From NCBI GenBank assembly GCA_000697335.1, contig JNEM01016851.1:1-11772 (forward strand): 11,772 nt of DNA, read 5' to 3'. The position numbers and the translations under genes are program-made. The notes under the pieces were generated by a model. It was given only the letters and a program-made list of their open reading frames with translations, made no database searches and had not been told where the DNA came from. This stretch comes from Conidiobolus incongruus B7586. Taxonomy: Eukaryota; Entomophthoromycota; Entomophthoromycetes; Entomophthorales; Conidiobolaceae. This document shows positions 1 to 7,230 of the stretch, piece after piece (position 1 is the stretch's first letter; each line of letters begins with the position of its first letter).

Positions 1-654
1 AATCAACTAACTTCTTATATTAAAAAAAATTAATCTTATTTTATACTTCTTAAATAAATTTTTAAAACTAACCTAAATCTTTTATTAAAAGAATAACTTT
101 AATTGTTTTTTTAACTAATCTTAAAAAATATTTAAATTAAGGTTAAGAAATTAAAAAAACATATTTTATAACTATTATCTTGTTATTTTTAAGTTATTTA
201 ATAATAAAAGCTATAGTATCATATAAGGTTTTATTATATTACAAATAATATTAAATTTGTTTAACTTATTTTATTCAATGTTTTTTCTTAATTTATTATT
301 TAATATATTTTAATATATCTTAATATTAATTCTCTTATTAACTTTTTAAAGATACTTTACATTTAAACATAATATATATCCTTAAATAATAATTAACCTA
401 TCATTATATTTTTAGATAAAATTAATATAATAGTTATAAAGTAGTTTTATATCTTTTTTAAAATATCTAACTTTTTTATTAGATTTATTAAAATATAATT
501 TTATTTTATTAAATTAAATAACCTTATTATAATTAGTTTTAGTTTAATATTAATAATGATATTTAAACCTTTATTTAACTTTATAATGGGATTTTTTTAG
601 TTAAGGGTGTTTTTTCTTAAGATATAAATAGTATCTATATTAATATAAAATATA
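1..654 (+). mobile_element. Tc1/mariner-type transposon copy B, left part (5' end off window)
   Basis: This stretch aligns end to end with about 943-1600 of copy A, so it is the inner left half of a second copy in the same orientation. Its outer 290 bases or so, including the left inverted repeat, lie before the window. It stops at the TA at 653-654, where copy A is inserted, and resumes at 2226. Without copy A the sequence reads through exactly as in copy A around 1593-1612. On the minus strand it carries the catalytic and C-terminal parts of the transposase, heavily mutated by C-to-T and G-to-A changes. No other gene lies here. Confidence 0.9.
1..654 (-). pseudogene. Tc1-type transposase relic of copy B, catalytic part
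   Basis: Read on the minus strand, this is the counterpart of copy A codons of about 100 to 319, covering the DDE catalytic core. The counterparts of the DN box and of the proline-rich box around the final catalytic Glu are recognisable only by alignment with copy A, because many codons have become stops. It is more decayed than copy A. The N-terminal part of the same frame lies at 2226-2524, beyond the inserted copy A. It encodes no working protein. Confidence 0.75.
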
Positions 655-867
655 CACTAACTTATAAAAGTAAGTTATAAAATCAAAAACACTTTTATTT
701 TTACTAATAACTTAATTAATATTTAATGAAATAAACCTAAATTAAATAATTATAATCTATTATATTTATTAATTATATATATTATTAAATAATAATATTT
801 AGCAATTAATTGGCTAAAATATAAACCTTTAAATTTTACCTAAGGTGAGTTATAAATTTGTAGGTTT
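655..867 (+). repeat. Left long terminal inverted repeat of copy A
   Basis: The outer 35 bases or so (655-689) match the reverse complement of the right end (2191-2225) closely. Weaker inverted similarity continues inward to an AAATTTGTAGGTTT box at 854-867, mirrored by AAACCTGTAAATTT at 2011-2024. The two boxes lie 212 and 214 bases from their respective ends, so the symmetry is almost exact. The inner limit falls just outside the transposase stop codon. The middle of the repeat is diverged, partly through RIP. Confidence 0.7.
798..818. repeat. Small near-palindrome inside the left inverted repeat of copy A
   Basis: TTTAGC and GCTAAA arms flank an AATTAATT core with one extra G. The same place in copy D (about 4550-4570) has the arms changed by C-to-T. 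It could be a subterminal transposase-binding site, but palindromes are easy to find in sequence this rich in A+T, so the role is only a suggestion. Confidence 0.3.
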
Positions 868-883
868 TTGGTAATAAAAAAAA

Positions 884-1900
884 TTAAAACCTAGTATATC
901 TACCTTTAGCTTTTCTAATTTCTTTAAGTTTGTGGAGTATAAAATCAACTAACTTCTTATATTAAAAAGTGTTAATCTTGTTCTTTATTTCTTAAATATA
1001 TTTTTAAAGTTAATTTAAATTTTTTACAAGGGGGAAAACTTTAATAGCTTTTTATAACTAATCCTAAAGGTATTTAATTAAATTAAAGTTAAGAAATTAA
1101 AGAAGCTATTTTATAACTATTATCTTATTATTTTTAAGTTATTTAGTAGTAAATATTATAATATAACAAGAGGTATTATCTTATTAAAAAATAACATCAG
1201 ATTTATTTAACCTATATTATTTAATGGTTTTTTTCAATTTATTATTTAGAATATTTTAATATATCTTAATATTAATTCCCCTATTAACTTTACAAAGATA
1301 CTTTACACCTAAAAACAATATACATCCTTAAACAATAATTAATCTACTATTATACTTTTGGGTAAAATTAATATGATAGTTATAAAATAGTATTGTATCT
1401 TTTCTAAAGTATTTAACTTTTTTATTAGATTCATTAAAGTATATTTTTGTTTCATTAAACTAAATAACTTTATTCTAATTAATTTTAGTTTAATATTAGT
1501 AGTAATATTTAAACTCCCACCTAGCTTTATAATAATATTTCTTTAGTTAGGGGTGTTTTTTCTTAAAATATAAGTGGTATCTATGCTAATATAAAATATA
1601 TATAATAATATCAGTGCTAACTAATATTCTTATATAGTTTTATAGTTCCTGTTGTATTTCTATAGCAATACCACACTTACCTGTATTAACTAACCTATAG
1701 ATATATTTTTTATCATATTTATTTATAATTTTAACACACTTAAGTTTAAGCTTAAATGTTTCTTTATTGTTATTCTTAATAGCTTTAGCTATAGTAAATT
1801 AACTAACACTAGTAATTCTAATAATATTATAAGTTGATTTATCTTTTTTATAAAGTTGATTAATATATAAATAAATTTTTTTAAAGAGGGATTTAAATAT
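884..1900 (-). pseudogene. Tc1-type DD34E transposase relic of copy A
   Basis: Transposase of a Tc1/mariner element, the enzyme that cuts the element out and joins it into TA sites. On the minus strand one frame runs without a net shift from the start position at 1900 (now ATA; copy D keeps ATG there) to the TAA at 884-886, 339 codons in all, the usual length for Tc1 transposases. Order: helix-turn-helix region at about residues 12-60; a GKCG turn at 74; a WSDETK-like box around the first catalytic Asp at 149; DNTSC at 241-245 with the second Asp; an SPDLNPIE-like box with the catalytic Glu position at 276; and a C-terminus ending AKGRYTRF. Thirty-four residues separate 241 and 276. About two dozen stops stand mostly where Trp or Gln is expected, and residues 149 and 276 are altered (Asn and Lys codons). 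It is a RIP-killed pseudogene. Confidence 0.88.
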
Positions 1901-2010
1901 AATAATACTAATAAAAAAATTTAGTATAAATATAAAAAATTATATAAAATAATAACAAAGAGAGAAAAAAGATACAGTTATATATTGTTAAATATATCCC
2001 TTTATCTCAA

Positions 2011-2225
2011 AAACCTGTAAATTTATAACTTACTTTAGTTAAATATTAAAGATTAATATTTTTGCTAATAATTTACTAAATATATTTAAATATATTTATT
2101 TATTATTAAATAATATACCTTAATTATATATTATAGTTTCAAGTAATTTAATATATACAATTGTTTTAGTTATTAATTAATATATATATATTTTTGATTT
2201 TATAACTTATTTTTACAAGTTAGTA
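2011..2225 (-). repeat. Right long terminal inverted repeat of copy A
   Basis: Mirror of 655-867. The terminal 35 bases (2191-2225) pair well with the left end, and the inner AAACCTGTAAATTT box (2011-2024) pairs with 854-867. It lies between the transposase start (1900) and the element edge, so in a living copy it would also have held the transposase promoter. I can pick out no specific promoter element in this A+T background. Confidence 0.65.
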
Positions 2226-2524
2226 TATATAATAATATTAATATTAATTAATATTCTTATATAGTTTTATAGTTCTTGTTGTATTTTTATAATAATATTA
2301 TATTTACTTATATTAATTAACCTATAGATATATTTCTTATTATATTTATTTATAATTTTAACATATTTAAGTTTAATTTTAAATATGTTTTTATTATTAT
2401 TCTTAATAGCTTTAACTATAGTAAACTAATTAACATTAGAAATTCTAGTAATATTATAGGTTAGTTTTTTTTTATAAAATTGATTGATATATAAGTGAAT
2501 TTTTTTAAAAAAAGACTTAAATAT
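2226..2524 (-). pseudogene. Tc1-type transposase relic of copy B, N-terminal part
   Basis: Minus-strand counterpart of copy A codons 1 to about 100, from the start position near 2524 (also ATA here) through the helix-turn-helix DNA-binding region. It is recognised by base-by-base alignment with copy A 1601-1900. It is split from its catalytic half (1-654) by the copy A insertion and carries many RIP-type changes. Confidence 0.75.
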
Positions 2525-2813
2525 AATGATTCTAAACAAAAAAATTTATTTTATTTATAAAATATTATATAAAATAATAAAAAAAAGAAAAAATATATGG
2601 TTATATATTATTAAATATATCCTTTTATCATAAGAACCTATAAATTTATAACTCACCTTAGTTAAATATTAAGGGTTAGTATTTTTGCTAATAGTTTATT
2701 AAATATATCTAAATATATTTATTTATTATCAAATAATATACCTTAATTATATATTATAGTTTCAAGTAATTTAATATATATAATTGTTTTAGTTATTAAT
2801 TAAAATATATATA

Positions 2814-2848
2814 TTTTTGATTTTATGACTCACTTTTGCAGGTTAGTG
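2814..2848 (-). repeat. Right terminal inverted repeat of copy B
   Basis: The reverse complement starts CACTAACCTGCAAAAGTGAG and continues TCATAAAATCAAAAA. It keeps C and G where copies A and D have T and A, so it is the least mutated terminus in the window. Its TA duplication is at 2849-2850. The left partner is outside the window. Confidence 0.8.
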
Positions 2849-2980
2849 TATATATTAAAATTATAAATAAATATTTTAAAAAGTATATTTATAGATTAAT
2901 TAATATAAGTAATTATAAAATTATTATAAAATATAACAAGAATTATAAAGTTATATAAAAATATTAATTAGTATTAATAT
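2849..2980 (-). mobile_element. Tc1/mariner-type transposon copy C, reversed, first visible part
   Basis: The reverse complement aligns with about 1605-1740 of copy A, so this is an inverted copy of the same family. It is bounded on the left by the TA (2849-2850) where copy B inserted and on the right by AATAT (2976-2980) where the LTR element inserted. The rest of its transposase N-terminus and right end lie before the window, beyond copy B. Further copies of this piece within 3153-4196 belong to the false tandem array. Together with 11458-11772 it is the oldest layer of the nest. Confidence 0.87.
2851..2980 (+). pseudogene. Transposase relic of copy C, part of the DNA-binding domain
   Basis: Because copy C is reversed, its transposase reads on the plus strand here. 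The stretch corresponds to copy A residues of about 55 to 98, the end of the helix-turn-helix region and the following linker, with the expected tyrosine- and lysine-rich pattern and several stops. The frame resumes in homology after the LTR element at about 11463. Confidence 0.65.
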
Positions 2981-3053
2981 TCTTAAAAGACAAGTTTCTT
3001 AAATTTTTATATATACTTTCATATAATTTAATTAACTATAAATTATATAATTA

Positions 3054-3072
3054 AGATGTGTATAAGAGACAG
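3054..3072 (+). other. Tn5 mosaic-end adaptor, copy 1
   Basis: AGATGTGTATAAGAGACAG is an exact match to the 19-base hybrid Tn5 mosaic end used in tagmentation kits. The sequence was engineered from the natural inner and outer ends of IS50 and is not expected in a fungal genome. It is the start of the adaptor repeat series. Confidence 0.97.
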
Positions 3073-3357
3073 ATTTAATATATATAATTATTTTAGTTAT
3101 TAATTAAAATATATATATTTTTGATTTTATGACTCACTTTTGCAGGTTAGTGTATATATTAAAATTATAAATAAATATTTTAAAAAGTATATTTATAGAT
3201 TAATTAATATAAGTAATTATAAAATTATTATAAAATATAACAAGAATTATAAAGTTATATAAAAATATTAATTAGTATTAATATTCTTAAAAGACAAGTT
3301 TCTTAAATTTTTATATATACTTTCATATAATTTAATTAACTATAAATTATATAATTA

Positions 3358-3376
3358 AGATGTGTATAAGAGACAG
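3358..3376 (+). other. Tn5 mosaic-end adaptor, copy 2
   Basis: Exact 19-base repeat of the adaptor, 304 bases after copy 1 and in the same orientation, immediately followed by the same insert sequence (ATTTAATATATA). Confidence 0.97.
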
Positions 3377-3661
3377 ATTTAATATATATAATTATTTTAG
3401 TTATTAATTAAAATATATATATTTTTGATTTTATGACTCACTTTTGCAGGTTAGTGTATATATTAAAATTATAAATAAATATTTTAAAAAGTATATTTAT
3501 AGATTAATTAATATAAGTAATTATAAAATTATTATAAAATATAACAAGAATTATAAAGTTATATAAAAATATTAATTAGTATTAATATTCTTAAAAGACA
3601 AGTTTCTTAAATTTTTATATATACTTTCATATAATTTAATTAACTATAAATTATATAATTA

Positions 3662-3680
3662 AGATGTGTATAAGAGACAG
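3662..3680 (+). other. Tn5 mosaic-end adaptor, copy 3
   Basis: Exact 19-base repeat of the adaptor, 304 bases after copy 2 and in the same orientation. Confidence 0.97.
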
Positions 3681-3965
3681 ATTTAATATATATAATTATT
3701 TTAGTTATTAATTAAAATATATATATTTTTGATTTTATGACTCACTTTTGCAGGTTAGTGTATATATTAAAATTATAAATAAATATTTTAAAAAGTATAT
3801 TTATAGATTAATTAATATAAGTAATTATAAAATTATTATAAAATATAACAAGAATTATAAAGTTATATAAAAATATTAATTAGTATTAATATTCTTAAAA
3901 GACAAGTTTCTTAAATTTTTATATATACTTTCATATAATTTAATTAACTATAAATTATATAATTA

Positions 3966-3984
3966 AGATGTGTATAAGAGACAG
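3966..3984 (+). other. Tn5 mosaic-end adaptor, copy 4
   Basis: Last exact copy, 304 bases after copy 3. The following partial unit runs on into native 5' LTR sequence from 4257 and has no adaptor. Confidence 0.97.
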
Positions 3985-4196
3985 ATTTAATATATATAAT
4001 TATTTTAGTTATTAATTAAAATATATATATTTTTGATTTTATGACTCACTTTTGCAGGTTAGTGTATATATTAAAATTATAAATAAATATTTTAAAAAGT
4101 ATATTTATAGATTAATTAATATAAGTAATTATAAAATTATTATAAAATATAACAAGAATTATAAAGTTATATAAAAATATTAATTAGTATTAATAT

Positions 4197-4405
4197 TCTT
4201 AAAAGACAAGTTTCTTAAATTTTTATATATACTTTCATATAATTTAATTAACTATAGATTATATGATTAATTTATATTTTTATAGCAAAATTAATTATAT
4301 AAATAGAATTTAATTGTTTAATAAATTAAGTTTTTTTTTCTTTTCAATTCTTATTATTTCTTATTTTTTTATTATTTCTAAAATTAAAAATATATCTTAA
4401 TAATA
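4197..4405 (+). repeat. 5' LTR of the gypsy-type element, first part
   Basis: Aligns with 11064-11272 of the 3' LTR, from the LTR start to the TA (4404-4405) where copy D inserted. The same LTR start is also seen at 2981 and in every artefact unit; 4197 is the one continuous with the rest of the LTR. The part after 4256 is unique in the window apart from the 3' LTR. Confidence 0.85.
4296..4306 (+). promoter_or_regulatory. Candidate TATA box of the 5' LTR
   Basis: TATATAAATAG lies about 100 bases into the LTR, and the identical string sits at the matching place in the 3' LTR (11159-11169). Position and conservation suit an LTR promoter. A+T-rich surroundings make chance matches likely, and a fossil element is not expected to be transcribed from it. 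Confidence 0.35.
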
Positions 4406-4440
4406 TACTAACTTGTAAAAATAAGTCATAAAATTAAAAA
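4406..4440 (+). repeat. Left terminal inverted repeat of copy D
   Basis: Matches 655-689 of copy A and, in reverse complement, 5937-5971. The first base is T where copy A has C, a RIP-type change. Inward similarity to the right end continues as in copy A. Confidence 0.8.
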
Positions 4441-4635
4441 CACTTTTATTTTTACTAATAACTTAATTAATATTTGATGAAATAAACTTAAATTGAATAA
4501 TTTATATCTATTATATTCATTAATTATATATATTATTAAATGATGATATTTAGTTATTAATTGGTTAAAATATAAAATTTTAAATTTTACCTAGGGTGAG
4601 TAATAAATTTATAGGTTTTTGGTGATAAAAAAAAT

Positions 4636-5646
4636 AAAACCTAATATATCTACCTTTAGCTTTTCTAACTTCTTTAAGTTTGTGGGGTATAGAATCAATT
4701 AACTTCTTATACTAAAAAGGGTTAATCTTGTTCTATACTTCTTGAATATATTTTTAAAGTTAAATCTTTTACTAGGGGGAAAACTTTAATAGCTTTTTTT
4801 AACTGATTTTAAAAATATTTAATTAAATTAAAGTTATAAGATTAAAAAAATTACTTTATAGCTATTATTTTTTTATTTTTAAGTTATTTAATAATAGAAG
4901 TTATAGTATAACAAAAGGTATTATCTTATTAGAAAATAATATCAGATTTATTTAACCTATATTATTTAATGGTTTTTTTCAATTTATTATTTAAAATATT
5001 TAAATACATCTCAATATTAATATCTCTATTAATTTTATAAAAATATCTTACATCTAAAGACAATATATATCCTTAAATAATAATTAACCTACTATTGTAC
5101 TTTTAAGTTGAATTAACATAATAGTTATAAAGTAGTTTTGTATCTTTTCTAAAACATTTAACTTTTCCATTAGATCTATTAAAATATATTTTTATTTCAT
5201 TAAACTTAATAACTTTACTCTAATTAATTTTAGTTTAATATTAATATTGATATTTAAACTCTTACTTAGCTTTATAATATAATTTCTTTAGTTAAAGGTG
5301 TTTTTTCTTAAAGTGTAAATAGTATCTATACTAATATAAAACATATATAATAGTATTAGTGCTAACTAATATCCTTGTATAGTTTTATAGTTCTTGTTAT
5401 ATTTTTATAATAATACCATACATACTCATATTAACTAATCTACAAATATACTTTTTATTATATTTATCTATAATTTTAACACACTTAAATTTAAGTTTAA
5501 ATGTTTTTTTATTGTTATTCTTAACAGTTTTAACTATAGTAAACTATGTTGACACTAGTAATTCTAATAATATCATAAGTTGATTTATCTTCTTTATAAA
5601 GTTGATTGATACATAAGTAGATTTTTTTAAAAAGGGATTTAAACAT
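4636..5646 (-). pseudogene. Tc1-type transposase relic of copy D
   Basis: Minus-strand relic of the same DD34E transposase as in copy A. The start codon survives as ATG (5644-5646), which supports the start chosen for the family. The N-terminal helix-turn-helix, WSDETK-like, DN and proline-rich boxes align with copy A. Unlike copy A it is no longer in one frame: there is an extra base near 5545-5550, a 5-base deletion near 4760-4765 and a missing T near 4635 that removes the stop seen in copy A. Many Trp and Gln codons have become stops. It is not functional. Confidence 0.8.
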
Positions 5647-5936
5647 AATAATATTAATAAAAAAATTTAGTATATTTAAAAAATATTATATAAAATAATA
5701 GCAAAGAGAGAAAAAAGATATGGTTATATATTATTAAATATATCCCTTTATCTTAAAATCTTATAAATTTATAACTTACTTTAGTTAAATATTAAAAGTT
5801 AATATTTTTGCTAATAATTTACTAAATATATTTAAATATATTTATTTATTATTTAATAATATACCTTAATTATATATTATAGTTTCAAGTAATCTAATAT
5901 ATATAATTGTTTTAGTTATTAATTAAAATATATATA

Positions 5937-5971
5937 TTTTTGATTTTATAACTTATTTTTGTAAATTGTTG
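5937..5971 (-). repeat. Right terminal inverted repeat of copy D
   Basis: The reverse complement starts CAACAATTTACAAAAATAAG and then matches the left end (TTATAAAATCAAAAA). The outer bases are more changed than in copies A and B. It is followed by the TA at 5972-5973. Confidence 0.78.
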
Positions 5972-5973
5972 TA

Positions 5974-6159
5974 TTATAATATATTAACACTACCTAATAT
6001 AAATTTTAATATATTATTAGCTTATTTTAATTTAAAGATTAATTAAACTTTGTTTATATTTATATACTATAACTATATTATAATACTATATTTTATAATA
6101 CACAATTTTTATATTAGGTATTCCTCTATACTATATTAGTATTTACCACTATATTTATA
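5974..6159 (+). repeat. 5' LTR of the gypsy-type element, second part
   Basis: Aligns with about 11273-11457, the end of the 3' LTR, including shared stretches such as TTAATTAAACTTTGTTTATA and the CCTCTA and TTTACCAC boxes. Together with 4197-4405 it totals 395 bases against 394 for the 3' LTR. The differences between the two LTRs are mainly C/T and G/A. Confidence 0.87.
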
Positions 6160-6177
6160 TAGTAACAATAATAAAAC
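6160..6177 (+). other. Candidate primer-binding site
   Basis: The bases directly after the 5' LTR, TAGTAACAATAATAAAAC, stand where the tRNA primer would pair. The start resembles the usual TGGT opening, but the site is too mutated to name the tRNA. Confidence 0.4.
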
Positions 6178-6179
6178 TA

Positions 6180-7230
6180 CTAAAAACATATTAGAAATTA
6201 ATAATTATTAGTATTAAATCTATTTATTATTATTTTAAATCTTATCTATAATTTATTTTATTTAAATTTAATACTATATACTATAATACTATCAAAAAAA
6301 TACTATTATATTATTTTAATGATGATAATAGCTTAATTATTGAGTAAATTTAAAACTTTAGTTTTTAAGAATTTATTACCCTTTAAAAAACTTATATTAA
6401 ATAACTTTTGGTTAAGAAAAATATAACTTAAAAAGTTTAAATCTAATAAACTAGTTATTTTACTATAATTAATATATTAAACTACCTTTTTAATATTTTT
6501 AAAGGTAAATTAAATACTTAAGATAGTTTTAAAAACCTCTACAAGTTTAAAAACTACCTTAAAAATATAAAAAATTATCTTTATTTAATTTTTGATTAAG
6601 ATTTAAAAATTATCTTTAAATCAACCATTTTTTTTAGAAAAATTTATTTATATTTAGTAATTAACTTATTACAAGTTTAATCCTAAAGAGTTCTTAAGGG
6701 GATAACCTATTATAAAATATAAACCATTAAATAATTAAAAAAACCCTTAAAGAAAGGTATTACCTAAAAGATTAAGTTTAATTAACAAGAGAAAAGTTTT
6801 CCCAACTTAAATAAAAAACTTCTATAAGGTAATTAATTGAGAAACTCAATAAGATATATTTAAATATATTAAATATCACTAAAAAAAATAAATCCACAGG
6901 TTATTATAATGCTTTAATCCTCAAATAAAACTTTAATTAATTAACAGGGAATATTTTGATAAAATGTTTATTTTTAATAGTTATGATATAGTAATTATAA
7001 TTGATGATATTTTTTACTTTATAATTAAATTTTTTTATTTTAAGAATTAATCTTTTAAAACCTATTTTAATTTATTTAAATTTTAAATGATAAATGTTTC
7101 TACTTTAAAACTTTATAAGAAAACCTTTAATAAAGAAGCTAAAGTTTATTTAAGAGTAAATAAAGGTTGTTATTATTGTTAAAAAACTTTAGTTAATTAT
7201 AAAGCTAATAAATATCTTTTTAAAAAACAA
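6180..7230 (+). pseudogene. gag-like region of the gypsy-type fossil
   Basis: Lies between the primer-binding site and pol, where the nucleocapsid and capsid gene belongs. Coding-like plus-strand composition is visible, and a cysteine pair (TGT codons at 7168 and 7177) followed by basic residues resembles the start of a zinc knuckle at the end of gag. Decay is heavy, with many breaks, so the exact limits are uncertain and the assignment rests mainly on position. Confidence 0.5.

Larger units (their letters stand above)
655..2225 (+). mobile_element. Tc1/mariner-type transposon copy A, full length (1571 bp)
   Basis: A complete DNA transposon bounded by a duplicated TA (653-654 and 2226-2227), the classic Tc1/mariner target duplication. 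Its ends are inverted: the left begins CACTAACTTATAAAAG, and the right read backwards begins TACTAACTTGTAAAAA. It is inserted in copy B of the same family and orientation. It holds one coding frame, a DD34E transposase on the minus strand (884-1900). It is the best preserved of the four copies, yet it is saturated with RIP-like transitions and cannot be active. The family resembles fungal Tc1-like elements; I cannot assign a published name. Confidence 0.93.
2226..2848 (+). mobile_element. Tc1/mariner-type transposon copy B, right part
   Basis: Continues copy B after the copy A insertion; 2226-2227 is the second copy of the TA target. It aligns with about 1601-2225 of copy A and ends with the inverted-repeat end GTTAGTG at 2842-2848, followed by the TA (2849-2850) of its own target, copy C. 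Its right end keeps more original bases than A or D (ATGACTCACTTTTGCAGG), so it is the best guide to the ancestral terminus. From 2769 onward it is included in the false tandem array. Confidence 0.9.
2769..4256. repeat. 304-bp tandem array with adaptor in each full unit (assembly or library artefact)
   Basis: Four full units (2769-3072, 3073-3376, 3377-3680, 3681-3984) and a partial fifth (3985-4256) are identical except for a G at 2786 in the first unit, where all others have A. Each unit holds the end of copy B, the 130-base piece of copy C and the first 70 bases or so of the 5' LTR. Each full unit closes with the 19-base Tn5 mosaic end. The unit crosses the edges of three unrelated elements and its junction is a synthetic adaptor, so it is not a natural satellite. 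Removing four units leaves a consistent nest of elements. Confidence 0.93.
4406..5971 (+). mobile_element. Tc1/mariner-type transposon copy D, full length (1566 bp)
   Basis: A complete copy of the same family inside the 5' LTR. The TA duplication is at 4404-4405 and 5972-5973, and the LTR reads straight on across it when compared with the 3' LTR around 11255-11285. The ends begin TACTAACTTG and finish ATTGTTG, RIP-altered versions of the B and A ends. The transposase frame is on the minus strand (4636-5646). It carries about as many transition changes as copy A and has small indels, including a 5-base loss near 4760-4765 relative to A and B. It is the youngest or among the youngest insertions, as nothing interrupts it. 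Confidence 0.92.

Noticed and set aside
1-654. A separate solo repeat at the window start
   Set aside because: It aligns with the inside of copy A and continues at 2226 across a duplicated TA, so it is the left part of copy B.
1021-1107. A frameshift between the catalytic core and C-terminus of the copy A transposase
   Set aside because: A careful count shows a run of five G at 1030-1034; with it the frame is continuous from 1900 to 884.
3054-3984. Natural Tn5 or IS50 insertion
   Set aside because: The 19-mer is the engineered mosaic end, not either natural IS50 end, and no transposase or resistance gene accompanies it.
2769-4256. Satellite DNA, CRISPR-like array or centromeric repeat with a 304-bp period
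   Set aside because: Each unit ends in a synthetic Tn5 adaptor, the unit spans three unrelated elements, and the copies are identical amid heavily mutated surroundings; an artefact explains all of it.
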